DNA of 64,000 nucleotides, from the NCBI GenBank assembly GCA_026706985.1, contig JAPOXR010000049.1, positions 1-64,000 of the forward strand, in the 5' to 3' direction. The position numbers were made by a program, and so were the translations under genes. The notes under the pieces were generated by a model. It saw nothing but the letters and a program-made list of their open reading frames with translations. It was not told the origin of the DNA and made no database searches. This document shows, one piece after another, positions 47,356 through 56,437 of the stretch (position 1 is its first letter; each line of letters begins with the position of its first letter). The stretch comes from Paracoccaceae bacterium. GTDB lineage: Bacteria > Pseudomonadota > Alphaproteobacteria > Rhodobacterales > Rhodobacteraceae.

Positions 47356-47725
47356 GAGACACTACCGAGTCACATGGGATGACGCGATAGGAGGCCATGC
47401 CGATGCACTTGTCATAGGCGGTAAGCGTGGAATTCTGAGTGAGCATGCAATTCGGTCGGCGCTTGGTCGTCCTTACAGTGGCTATCACCGCCGTATCGAA
47501 GATAAAGCAGCCGCATTGGTTCATGCGATTGTCTCGAATCACGGTTTTGCTGACGGTAACAAGCGAACAGCACTCTATCTGGCTATGCTGCTGATCAATA
47601 GAAGCGGCTATGTCCTCAGGGCGGAAGAGATAGATTTTGCCAATGTAATCTTAGGTGTTGCCAGAAACATCACCAGTTACGACGATCTTGTCATATGGTT
47701 CCGTTCACACATACACCGACCTTAG
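47348..47725 (+). pseudogene. Doc/Fic-family toxin frame lacking a standard start codon
   Basis: The frame is open from just after the TAG at 47342 and encodes 125 residues if read from ATA 47348, the normal Doc length (P1 Doc is 126 aa). It has the Fic motif HGFADGNKRTA at residue 65 and family-like N-terminal text (HADALVIGGKRGILSEHAIRSALGRP). Doc enzymes phosphorylate EF-Tu; Fic enzymes AMPylate targets. No ATG, GTG or TTG occurs in frame before TTG 47516, which would remove 56 residues just ahead of the motif. GGAG is placed about 10 nt before the ATA, suggesting ATG mutated to ATA. Either silenced or started at a rare codon. Confidence 0.7.
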
Positions 47726-47885
47726 TGGTTTGTTCGTATTTGGAATTCCGTTTACCTGCGGAACAAGAGCCAATCACTCCCGGCGAATGCTGCACAGTTT
47801 TCGAACCGGTGCCAAAGGCAACAATGGTATAAAGCAAAAGAACGCAGATCGTTCTGAAGCGCCGCCGAATGTTCCAATAAAATCT

Positions 47886-50441
47886 TCAGCCTCGCAGCAG
47901 GCGTTCCAGCATTTCCGAACTGTCCCCGGACAGCCCATCAATCTTCAGTATCCGCTGCATGTGCATGTGTATCAGCCGCTGGCGGGCCTCGTCATAATAT
48001 CTCCATGATTCAAATGCGGAGGAGAGTCGTGCCGCGACTTGCGGGTTGGCGGCATCCATTTTGCCGATCCAGTCGGCCAGCAGGCGGTAACCGCTCCCAT
48101 CCTCGCGGTGAAAACCGGCATGGTTGCCGAAACCGAGCGCTGCCACAACTGACCGGAAACGGTTTGGGTTTTTCCATTCAAAATCCGGATGCCGCGTCAG
48201 CCTGTCTGTCAGGTCAACGGCCTGTTCGGGCGGTGATTCGATGATCTGGATGGCAAACCACTTATCCAGCACCAGCCTGTCCCCCGACCAATGGCGGTGG
48301 AATTCATCAAGTTCATCACCCCCGGATCCAGCCGCCAGCAGGGCGCGGAGGGCACCGAGACGATCGCTCATACTGACCGCAAGTGAAAACTGCCTGCGTG
48401 CCGCATTGCCTGCATCCAGCTTCGTCAGCAGGCGCAGCAGCCGATTGCGGAGCCGGCCTTCACCGAAAGCGCGAAGGTCGGAGGAATATTCCGCGTCGCG
48501 CCCGCAGATGGTCTCGATCCAGGGTGACAGCTCATCTGCCAGCGCATCGGAGAGCAAATTGACCGCCCGGAGGATATCCTGCGGGTCAACAGTCTCGCCG
48601 AGACCTGCGATATGCCGCTGCAAATCGCCCTGCGCGGGAAATTCGGTCATCAGCGCACGGAACGCGGGATCGAGCGAATCGTCTCGCAGAACCGCTGCGA
48701 GTGTGTGGATGAACTCACCGCAGGGCTCGGCCCCGCTCAGCAGCATGGCGGTCAGATTGGAGCGCGCCAGGGACTGCCCGGCACTCCATTTATTGAAGCC
48801 GTCGGTGTCATGGCGGAACAACAGCAGCCGATTGTCGTCGGACGAGTCCCATGTCACGGTGACCGGTGCCGAAAAATTCCGCAGGATCGAGACCACCGGC
48901 TTGTCACTTAACCCGCCAAATTCAAAACTTTGCTCGGATTCGGTCATTTGCAGAAGCGTTGTCGGAACAACTTCCTTGCCGTTGTGATCAAGCAGACCGA
49001 CGGCTACGGGAATCAAAAGCGGCCGATACGCACTTTGCCGGGATTCGTCAGCCGCACCCTGGCGGATCGTGAGGCGGTAAACACCGTCGGCAAAATTGCC
49101 CGAGCAGGACAGGCGGGGTGTTCCCGCCTGGCTGTACCATCGGGCGAACTGCGATAGATCCCGGTCCGAGACTTCTTCGAATACACTGATCCAATCCTCG
49201 ATCGTGCAGGCTTCACCATCATGGCGGCGGAAATACAGGTCCAGTACTGCCCGGTAGGTCTCAGGTCCAACGATCCGGTGCAGCATCGACACCAGTTCCG
49301 CCCCTTTTTCATAGACGGTTGCGGTGTAGAAATTATTGATTTCCCGGTAACTCGCAGGGCGCACCGGGTGCGACAGCGGGCCTGCATCCTCGCGAAACTG
49401 AATATTGCGGAGATTCTGTGCATCCTTGATCCGGGTCACCACCGCAGATCTTTGATCGGAGGAGAATTGGCGGTCGCGGAAGACAGTCAGACCTTCTTTC
49501 AGGCTCAGTTGAAACCAGTCCCGGCAGGTGACCCGGTTTCCGGTCCAATTGTGAAAATACTCATGCGCGATGACGCCTTCGATATTTTCGTAATCATCAT
49601 CGGTAGCGGTGTCGGGGCGGGCCAGAACCAGTTTCGAATTGAAAATATTCAGACCCTTGTTTTCCATCGCCCCCATATTGAAATCATCCACGGCAACGAT
49701 GTTGAACTGATCCAGATCGTAGACGCATCCGTAATTCTCCTCGTCCCACTTCATCGCCCGTTTGAGCGAGTCCATGGCGAAGCCGCAGCGGTCTTCGTCG
49801 CCCTTTCGGACCCAGATGCGCAGCTCCACCTCGCGCCCTTCGCATGTGCGGAAGCGGTCCTCGAATGCGATCAGATCTCCGGCGACGAGGGCAAACAGAT
49901 AGGAGGGTTTCGGCCACGGATCCTGCCACTCGGCAAAACCGGGCGCACGCGCAACCGGATTACCGTTCGACAGCAACACCGGAAGACCGCTGTTGATCCT
50001 GACATTGTAGCGGGCGGTGATATCCGGGCGGTCAGGAAAGAAACTGATACGCCGGAAACCTTCCGGTTCGCATTGCGTGCAATACATGCCGCCAGACATA
50101 TACAGGCCTTCGAGTGCCGTATTCGATTTCGGTGAAATCTCAACCTCCGCCCGCCAGATGAATTCACCTTCCGGCAAAGCCTCGCGGACAACCGTCAGAC
50201 CTTTTTCGTCGAGGCGCATTTGTTCGGAGGCGATCCGCTGCCCATCGATCGATGCGCTGATCAGCTTCAGGGATTCGCCGTCCAGAGACAAATCGCCGGC
50301 AGATGCAATCGCCGGATTGGCCCGGATGAGCAGCTCCGAGCAGACCCGTGTCGCCTCGGGTGAGAGGGTGAAATCAAGCTTCACCTCGCAGACTTGCCAG
50401 GAAGGCGGTCTGTAATCCGCGAGTCTGACCGTTTTTCCCAT
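47886..50441 (-). CDS. pepN: Aminopeptidase N (M1 metallopeptidase)
   Basis: 851 residues, E. coli PepN-type. N-terminal beta domain (VKLDFTLSPEATRVCSELLI), substrate loop GAMENKGLNIFN, zinc site VIAHEYFHNWTGNRVT with the third ligand in LKEGLTVFRDRQFSS, and an all-helical C-terminal half ending FESWRYYDEARQRLIHMHMQRIL. Cytoplasmic broad-specificity aminopeptidase completing peptide turnover. Normal length and intact. Confidence 0.95.
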   Translation of the reverse strand: MGKTVRLADYRPPSWQVCEVKLDFTLSPEATRVCSELLIRANPAIASAGDLSLDGESLKLISASIDGQRIASEQMRLDEKGLTVVREALPEGEFIWRAEVEISPKSNTALEGLYMSGGMYCTQCEPEGFRRISFFPDRPDITARYNVRINSGLPVLLSNGNPVARAPGFAEWQDPWPKPSYLFALVAGDLIAFEDRFRTCEGREVELRIWVRKGDEDRCGFAMDSLKRAMKWDEENYGCVYDLDQFNIVAVDDFNMGAMENKGLNIFNSKLVLARPDTATDDDYENIEGVIAHEYFHNWTGNRVTCRDWFQLSLKEGLTVFRDRQFSSDQRSAVVTRIKDAQNLRNIQFREDAGPLSHPVRPASYREINNFYTATVYEKGAELVSMLHRIVGPETYRAVLDLYFRRHDGEACTIEDWISVFEEVSDRDLSQFARWYSQAGTPRLSCSGNFADGVYRLTIRQGAADESRQSAYRPLLIPVAVGLLDHNGKEVVPTTLLQMTESEQSFEFGGLSDKPVVSILRNFSAPVTVTWDSSDDNRLLLFRHDTDGFNKWSAGQSLARSNLTAMLLSGAEPCGEFIHTLAAVLRDDSLDPAFRALMTEFPAQGDLQRHIAGLGETVDPQDILRAVNLLSDALADELSPWIETICGRDAEYSSDLRAFGEGRLRNRLLRLLTKLDAGNAARRQFSLAVSMSDRLGALRALLAAGSGGDELDEFHRHWSGDRLVLDKWFAIQIIESPPEQAVDLTDRLTRHPDFEWKNPNRFRSVVAALGFGNHAGFHREDGSGYRLLADWIGKMDAANPQVAARLSSAFESWRYYDEARQRLIHMHMQRILKIDGLSGDSSEMLERLLRG

Positions 50442-50487
50442 GATTTCCGCCCCGGAAGGCTGCCCGTTTATCTATCCACGGTGCCGT

Positions 50488-51429
50488 TTACCGGGAAAAT
50501 AATGCCGCTTCCACCTCGCTCCTTGCCGGTGGATTGCAGCCGATCAAGGCGCAGTTCAGGGATGCCGCCATAATTGCGAAGCGCAGCATCGAAGCGAGGG
50601 CGTCATCACCGAGGCCGTTCAGCGCATCCTTGGCAGTAGCCGATGCCTCCGCCAACCAAGCGAGGCTGTAGCCCATCACTGTGTCACCGGCACCGACTGT
50701 GTCACCGCCGGCCGCCGGTATGGAGACAATTCGGGCATGCCCGCTATCTGTCCAGGCGGCGGCACCGTTTTCGCCGTCGGTCACGATCACCAACCCCGCA
50801 CCTGCGGCGAGGGATTGCCGGGAAAAGCTCTCCGGGTCATTTTCAGGTCGGTAATATTCCAGGTCTTCGGTGCTGATCTTGATGATATCCGAATGCCGCA
50901 TAAGCCTGTCCATCCGAGGCCGCCACGACCCGTGCCCCTTGATCATGCCCGGTCGAACATTCGGATCAATGGCCAGGGTGGCGCGCGCCGATTGCGCCAG
51001 CGCGAATTCGGCGATGCGGTCGGCGCCGGGTGAGACGATCAGCGAGATCGAACCAATTCCCAACACATCCCCGGCGTTCAGGGTATTCGGAGGAAGTTCC
51101 GGGTCCATGTTGATCATACAGCTTTCGCGGTCAAAAAATGCGTAGACCGGGTGTGCATCTTCCCGCACTTGAACAAAGGCAAGCACTGTCGGCGCATCGG
51201 AACGGGGTGCAAATGTTGCATCAACACCGTAAGCGTCGAGGTCGGCGAGGATCTGCCGGCCAAAAATATCGCTGCTGATGGTGCCGCAGAAGTGCGCATT
51301 GGCACCTGCCTGCGCAGCCGCTTTCGAGGCCGAAAAGGGCGACCCGCCTGGGGTGGCATGATAATGAACACCGTCCTTTGTGATTAAGTCGATCAGTGCC
51401 TCACCACAAAAGAAAATCCTGCCAGTCAT
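50488..51429 (-). CDS. PfkB-family carbohydrate kinase (fructokinase-like)
   Basis: 313 residues, ribokinase-like. N-terminal FFCGEALIDLI, the sugar-binding GGSPFSASKAAAQAGANAHFCGTIS, and the PfkB signature PAAGGDTVGAGDTVMGYSLAWL with the catalytic Asp. It is next to a polyol dehydrogenase on the same strand (36 bp away), which supports a fructokinase role: dehydrogenase makes fructose (or another ketose) and this enzyme phosphorylates it. Exact sugar not provable. Confidence 0.85.
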   Translation of the reverse strand: MTGRIFFCGEALIDLITKDGVHYHATPGGSPFSASKAAAQAGANAHFCGTISSDIFGRQILADLDAYGVDATFAPRSDAPTVLAFVQVREDAHPVYAFFDRESCMINMDPELPPNTLNAGDVLGIGSISLIVSPGADRIAEFALAQSARATLAIDPNVRPGMIKGHGSWRPRMDRLMRHSDIIKISTEDLEYYRPENDPESFSRQSLAAGAGLVIVTDGENGAAAWTDSGHARIVSIPAAGGDTVGAGDTVMGYSLAWLAEASATAKDALNGLGDDALASMLRFAIMAASLNCALIGCNPPARSEVEAALFSR

Positions 51430-51465
51430 GCCGCCGACTCCAAGTTCAAATTCCCGGCACCGGCA

Positions 51466-52668
51466 TTATAGCTTTGGCGCCGGAAACTGAAACGCGCTCC
51501 GGAGCCAGCGCCGGCAATGTGGACGGCACTGTTCAAGCGCCAGGGACATGTTGTCGGCCGCTTCCGGTGTCGCACCGTCGAGACGCCATTTTGCGGCGAG
51601 GCGGCGGGTGTTCCAATCAGAAGCATGGCAGGCGCAGCACGCGGCAATCTTCCAGGAATGCGCCGGCACACCTGCTTCTTCCACGAATCGGATTGTACCG
51701 ATCAACCGGTCATGCCACCCGAGCTTCCGAACTGCATCTCTGCCCACTCGTTCGCAGCTGTCGCCCAGGTTGGGATTCGCCATACGGTTGAACAGCGAGT
51801 CGGTGTAATCCGTCCAACCCTTGCCTGAGAAGAGTGGGTTTCCATTGCCGAAGCGCTGCCGGAGCGCCACGCCGGTTTCCTCCAACATTGCCTGCCTTAC
51901 CAGCTGCATGATCGAATCAAGGGCGACAACATCCCGGATCAGCGGCAGATTCAGGGCTAAACCGGCATAGGCGAACGTGGCGTGAGCGGCATTGTGCCCA
52001 TACAATTTAGCTGCCGCCATTGGCTGCAGATCATCATGCATGGTCACTCCAGGCAGTCTTTGCACATACGTGCCCGTATCCGCGATTCGCCCGATGTGGA
52101 GTTCGTCATACGCTTCAACCAGCCAGGCCTCGCTCAGCCCGGGGCAGCAGCGCCGCAACCCGGCAGCGGTGATTTCGTCCTCGCCTTTGATCGTTTTTGA
52201 CATTTTGCCGATCACAGTGTCGACGGTTTGGAATCTGTCGGGCACACCGTCTTCCGCTTCGATAGCTGCCCGCAGGAGATGTGCCGCCGCGAGGTGGTTT
52301 TCGCTCGCATAGATGATGCAGGGCGGCAGCCCCTGCCGCGATTTCCGCCTTGTGGCGGCGGCGAGAAGCGGCGCGATACCGGCATAGTCACCGACTGAAT
52401 TCACGGCGACCGCGATTTCAGTGGCCGCGGCCAAATGATTTACGCATGCCGGATCTGTCACGAGAAGCGGCTCAACCCGGTGAATTCGTTTCCACTGCAG
52501 CGATTCCGCCGCTGCCACGTTGACATCGATAAATCCAGCGCGCCGGATACAATCTGCCTGTTCATGGCGGCGCAGGATAACGGCTCGGCCCATCTCCGCC
52601 GCTTCCGCCCTGGCCAGATAGAGGCCGGCCTGAACGGCTCCCAACCCGATACCGACAAATTCCGCCAT
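51466..52668 (-). CDS. Mannitol dehydrogenase-family polyol/uronate oxidoreductase
   Basis: 400 residues. Mannitol-1-phosphate/altronate dehydrogenase family, NAD-dependent. N-terminal Rossmann-type start EFVGIGLGAVQAGLYLARA, then AVNSVGDYAGIAPLLAAA, and the C-terminal-domain sequences KLYGHNAAHATFAYAGL and FNRMANPNLGDSCERVGRDAVRKLGWHDRLIG; K...N...H are the family active-site residues. Probably co-transcribed with the PfkB kinase. Whether the substrate is a free polyol or phosphorylated is unclear. It is divergent from the amidotransferase-like gene. Confidence 0.75.
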   Translation of the reverse strand: MAEFVGIGLGAVQAGLYLARAEAAEMGRAVILRRHEQADCIRRAGFIDVNVAAAESLQWKRIHRVEPLLVTDPACVNHLAAATEIAVAVNSVGDYAGIAPLLAAATRRKSRQGLPPCIIYASENHLAAAHLLRAAIEAEDGVPDRFQTVDTVIGKMSKTIKGEDEITAAGLRRCCPGLSEAWLVEAYDELHIGRIADTGTYVQRLPGVTMHDDLQPMAAAKLYGHNAAHATFAYAGLALNLPLIRDVVALDSIMQLVRQAMLEETGVALRQRFGNGNPLFSGKGWTDYTDSLFNRMANPNLGDSCERVGRDAVRKLGWHDRLIGTIRFVEEAGVPAHSWKIAACCACHASDWNTRRLAAKWRLDGATPEAADNMSLALEQCRPHCRRWLRSAFQFPAPKL

Positions 52669-52746
52669 GCAATTACTCCGGATTCGACCGCATTCGGGGT
52701 TTCTGCGCGTTCCGTCGGGTAACGTCCAGATACCGCATTCGGCACA

Positions 52747-53583
52747 ATGCCCGCTTCAATCCGCTGCGTGGATGAATTAGTGGAGGCCGGTCAGTGGGGA
52801 AATCCGGGAAAGAAAGTGACCGTTCCTGTCGTAGGCATAATCGGTAACCATTACCTGCTTGATGACAGCTATCCGGTACACGCATCGGGAACTATGAATA
52901 GTTCGGCCATTGCATCGGTCGCCGGAGTCCTGCCGCTGATCGTGCCATCGCATCCGGAGTTTGTCACCATCGAAAACCTTGCCGAAGTCTGCGACGGATT
53001 TCTGTTCACGGGCGGGCGCCCGAATGTGCATCCGGAAGAGTATGGTGAGCCTCCGACCGCGGCGCATGGCACCTTCGACCGCAACAGGGATCGGATTGCC
53101 CTGCCGCTGATCCGGCACTGTGTCGAACGTGGTCAGCCGGTGCTGGGTGTCTGCCGCGGGTTCCAGGAATTCAATGTCGCATTCGGCGGTTCGCTGCATC
53201 CGGAAATCCGTGAACTGGAAGGTCGGATGAACCACCGCATGCCGCCGGAGGGTACGCTGGAAGAGAAATTCGCTCTTCGGCACCGGATCACCTTTTCTCC
53301 GGGGAGTATTTTCACGCGCATCGTCGGCGATGCGTGTGTGCAGGTGAATTCCCTGCATGGCCAGGGCATAAAACAGCGGGGCGAGCGGGTGCGGGTGGAA
53401 GGCCATGCGCCGGACGGCACCGAGGAAGCCATCCGCATTGAGGGTGCCACCGGCTTTGCGCTGGCAGTGCAGTGGCATCCGGAATTCCGCGCTGAATCGG
53501 ACCCGGTGTCCCGCCCGTTATTCGCCGCGTTCGGCGATGCCGTCCGCGCCTGGAAGACGGGCCGCACAGAGGTTCAAAACTGA
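52747..53583 (+). CDS. Class I glutamine amidotransferase-like hydrolase (PuuD-type)
   Basis: 278 residues (up to 23 fewer if GTG 52816 is the start). Peptidase C26/gamma-glutamyl-GABA hydrolase family: PVVGIIGNHYLLDD, FTGGRPNVHPEEYGEPP, nucleophile in PVLGVCRGFQEFNVAFGGSLHPEI, and the His/Glu pair in AVQWHPEFRAESDP. PuuD releases GABA in putrescine breakdown; here no other puu gene is present, so only the family-level gamma-glutamyl hydrolase role is safe. Ends 10 bp inside the convergent autotransporter gene. Confidence 0.85.
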   Translation: MPASIRCVDELVEAGQWGNPGKKVTVPVVGIIGNHYLLDDSYPVHASGTMNSSAIASVAGVLPLIVPSHPEFVTIENLAEVCDGFLFTGGRPNVHPEEYGEPPTAAHGTFDRNRDRIALPLIRHCVERGQPVLGVCRGFQEFNVAFGGSLHPEIRELEGRMNHRMPPEGTLEEKFALRHRITFSPGSIFTRIVGDACVQVNSLHGQGIKQRGERVRVEGHAPDGTEEAIRIEGATGFALAVQWHPEFRAESDPVSRPLFAAFGDAVRAWKTGRTEVQN

Positions 53584-56237
53584 TAGATCAGTCCGAGCCT
53601 GGCCGCGAGAGCATTCCAACCCTTGGTGACACCCCTTGCATAACTCAGCCCCGCTGCTCCGGTGATGGCCTGATTGCGGGTACGGAAATTCAGAGCCATG
53701 TCGGCATTGATTTCCGCACCTGCGGGCGATGTCGTTGTACGGAATGATTCTTCGCTCCCCGCATATCGTGAATCCGTTTCAATCGGATTCTGGTTTCTGC
53801 GTTTCCATGAGAATTCCATCACCGGCGTGCCGCTGAGCCATGCGAAATCGAGATCACTTCCCTGTAATCCGACCCCGGCCGAGATTTCAAATGACTTGCC
53901 CCGGGACCCTGTGACATGCAGCGAGAAATCCCCGGCACCACTCTCGATATAGGGTTTGCTGCTGAATTTGGACTGGCTGACCGAAATGCCCGGCGTTACC
54001 TGCCAGCCCCTGAAATCGGTCCGGTAAGTGGCGGCGGCCTGGAGCGAATTAGCCATCATACGCAGCTCTCCTGTGGAAACGGAATTTCCATAGGGAATCT
54101 GACGCGAGATGTTGAATTCTGAACGCTGCAGGGCGGCGGAGGCTGACAATTCAAACCGCCCCAGAGGCTGAAGAATTCTCAATGCGGCTTTCTGCGAGTT
54201 GCCCTTTGAGCGCGCCAGCGAATCCGCGCTGATGGAATTCCGGTCGAGCTGCAATGCCAATTCGAGCCGGGAGGGAAACTGCTTGAAGTGACGGATGGCG
54301 ACTGCATCGAGGCGGATCACCCGGGCTTGCCGGCCGCCCTCGTCGAAAATCCCCGGTTGCCGTTCGGTGATGAGTTCGGTGCCGCCGCCAATGCAGAGTC
54401 CGGAGAGCAGGCCACGCGATTCGCTTGGGCTGCATGTCGGCGGGTTGCGGTTGAAATCGCTGACAGCGCGTAGTCCCCTTTGAATGGAAGCCCCGGCAAT
54501 CTCGTTGCCGAGACCATCCAGACTATGCCTGAGTCCGGCAACTCTGGTCTCGCCGATCAGGTCCCGCATGACCGAGGCGAAACCGTCGCTTTCCCCATGC
54601 GATGCATAGGTTGCTGCCAGAACGTTCAACTGGTTGCGGTTGAGGCCATCAGGGTTCAGGTCCAGAAACGAAACAACACTGAGAGCTGTAAGGCTGTCAT
54701 TCAATTCAACCGAATGATTCAGGATGACTGTGCCGGCATTGGTAGAATCGAGGCTTCCCTGTATGCCGCCGCTAGCTGTCAGCACGGTGATACCGGACAG
54801 GAGGGCGTCGCCCGAATCCTTAACCGGGATGGCAAGCACGTCGGACAGCACATCGAATTTGATGAAACCGGCGAGATCCGCACGACCCAAAATTTCGAAA
54901 AAATCAGCTTCGCCTGCCGCCCAATCGATATCGAATTGGATGATGCCCTGCCCGGTCTGGCGCAGATCACCGGTGAGTACTGTCCGGTTGATCGTCCCCT
55001 CGCCGCCAGGGGAAATGATGCCGTGATTGGTTAGTCTGCCCGAGGTGAGTCCGGTAGTGCGGTCGACCAGAGTACAGCCTTGGGCGGGGACAGGCTGAGT
55101 TCTGATCAGGTCGATCAGGTTGTGTGAATTAAACCTGCCCCAATTGCTGAATTCGGGAGCGAGGCAGGCCTCGGCATAAACCTCACCGGTCACCGTGCCG
55201 CGATTTTCAATCTTCACCGATCCGATTGGGCCGGAACCGCCGGCGTCGGTGACGATAATGGCTTTCGCATCCTGCTCCGGAAGGACAGTGACTGAACCCG
55301 ATTCGGTGATCGAAATCCGGAACTCGGCATCGGGGCCTTCCAGAGCCAGCCCGTGCGAACGCAGACCCTTTGTTATGACTTCACCTGTCACCCTGAAATT
55401 CATGACCGGGGATTTTGGATTATCGCTGTCGCTGAACCGCGTCGCGGTCACCGCGTATGCGTCTTCGCCTCTGGTTTCGATATCATGCACCGTCACATCA
55501 ACCGATCCAGGGTCGGTTCCGGAGCGGGTTTGGTGTAGCACCCGCACTCCGCTGACAGCGTCGCCGGTAGTGTAAATCCTTCCGGTTGAGGTTATTTCTA
55601 TCCGACCGACATTGTCGACGAAAATCCCGGCGGATTGTTCCCCGGTCTTGGTCGATTCGACATCATGGACGGAAATCCTCGTGACTTGATCCGGCACCGG
55701 GCTGGGGTCGGCCAGACGCACAAACACTCCGGCACAATCATCAGCGTCCGCACATGCGCCGCTCACCTTGATCTCGCCGGTGACCCGGATATCGGTGGTC
55801 CCGGTCAAACCGACCACTCGGACCGCATCGCCGGTCGAAGTGATGTCCCTGGCGCTGAATGACAGCCTCTGCTGCCGGGTGCCGCGGCCTTGGAAGTAGG
55901 CACCGTGCCCACCATCGCTACCGGTAACGGAAACATTATGCCCCGGGTTGCGCATGCGAACGGAAATATCCCGCTCGCCGATGAAGTGAATTCCATGTCC
56001 GGAAGGGCTGAGAATCCTCAGACCATTCTCCAGCCAGATCACATAATCGGTCGCAATCGGCGACCCGTCGCTGCCGCATTGAATGCCCGCACTGTCGGCA
56101 GATCCTTCGGAACCCGGGCAGGTTTGAGCGAAGGTCGCATCGGAAAAATGCGCGGCCGACAAAAGCAAGAGGCTGAACGCAACCGGACGACGTGACAACG
56201 TGCGGCGGAAGAAGGCCGCGACCAAAACAATACACAC
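53574..56237 (-). CDS. Autotransporter-like outer membrane beta-barrel protein
   Basis: 887 residues from GTG 56237, chosen because GGGAGGAG lies 9 nt upstream and a signal peptide (VAFSLLLLSAAHFSDATFA-Q) follows; the track ATG adds 41 residues before it. The passenger (to about residue 560) is a beta-helix-like series of G/T/V/D-rich repeats, for example DITSTGDAVRVVGL, DIETRGEDAYAVTA and VTGEVITKGLRSHGLALEG. The last 260 residues alternate polar/apolar and end in LGLIYQF, a C-terminal Phe that fits a BAM-folded barrel. Two Cys-x(n)-Cys pairs are in the passenger. Surface role unknown (adhesion, contact or similar). Confidence 0.8.
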   Translation of the reverse strand: MCIVLVAAFFRRTLSRRPVAFSLLLLSAAHFSDATFAQTCPGSEGSADSAGIQCGSDGSPIATDYVIWLENGLRILSPSGHGIHFIGERDISVRMRNPGHNVSVTGSDGGHGAYFQGRGTRQQRLSFSARDITSTGDAVRVVGLTGTTDIRVTGEIKVSGACADADDCAGVFVRLADPSPVPDQVTRISVHDVESTKTGEQSAGIFVDNVGRIEITSTGRIYTTGDAVSGVRVLHQTRSGTDPGSVDVTVHDIETRGEDAYAVTATRFSDSDNPKSPVMNFRVTGEVITKGLRSHGLALEGPDAEFRISITESGSVTVLPEQDAKAIIVTDAGGSGPIGSVKIENRGTVTGEVYAEACLAPEFSNWGRFNSHNLIDLIRTQPVPAQGCTLVDRTTGLTSGRLTNHGIISPGGEGTINRTVLTGDLRQTGQGIIQFDIDWAAGEADFFEILGRADLAGFIKFDVLSDVLAIPVKDSGDALLSGITVLTASGGIQGSLDSTNAGTVILNHSVELNDSLTALSVVSFLDLNPDGLNRNQLNVLAATYASHGESDGFASVMRDLIGETRVAGLRHSLDGLGNEIAGASIQRGLRAVSDFNRNPPTCSPSESRGLLSGLCIGGGTELITERQPGIFDEGGRQARVIRLDAVAIRHFKQFPSRLELALQLDRNSISADSLARSKGNSQKAALRILQPLGRFELSASAALQRSEFNISRQIPYGNSVSTGELRMMANSLQAAATYRTDFRGWQVTPGISVSQSKFSSKPYIESGAGDFSLHVTGSRGKSFEISAGVGLQGSDLDFAWLSGTPVMEFSWKRRNQNPIETDSRYAGSEESFRTTTSPAGAEINADMALNFRTRNQAITGAAGLSYARGVTKGWNALAARLGLIYQF

Positions 56238-56437
56238 AGGTCCCGACTCCTCCCGAGAGCTCACCAATGAGATTCGGCATCTGGCTATAATTGTGTAGGA
56301 ATTACAATGAGGAACTTCGGATGCCCGGGTTTCGATCGGCTCCCCCACCTGCGGACACATTCAATATTGTCTGCCAATCCGAGGCGATATAACGGGTCGC
56401 AGTTCCGATGTTCGGAATGCCGCACATGGTTCGGGTC

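Noticed and set aside
49221-50135. 304-aa plus-strand ORF opposite pepN
   Set aside because: Antisense to the intact M1 peptidase domain; no ribosome-binding site or family features.
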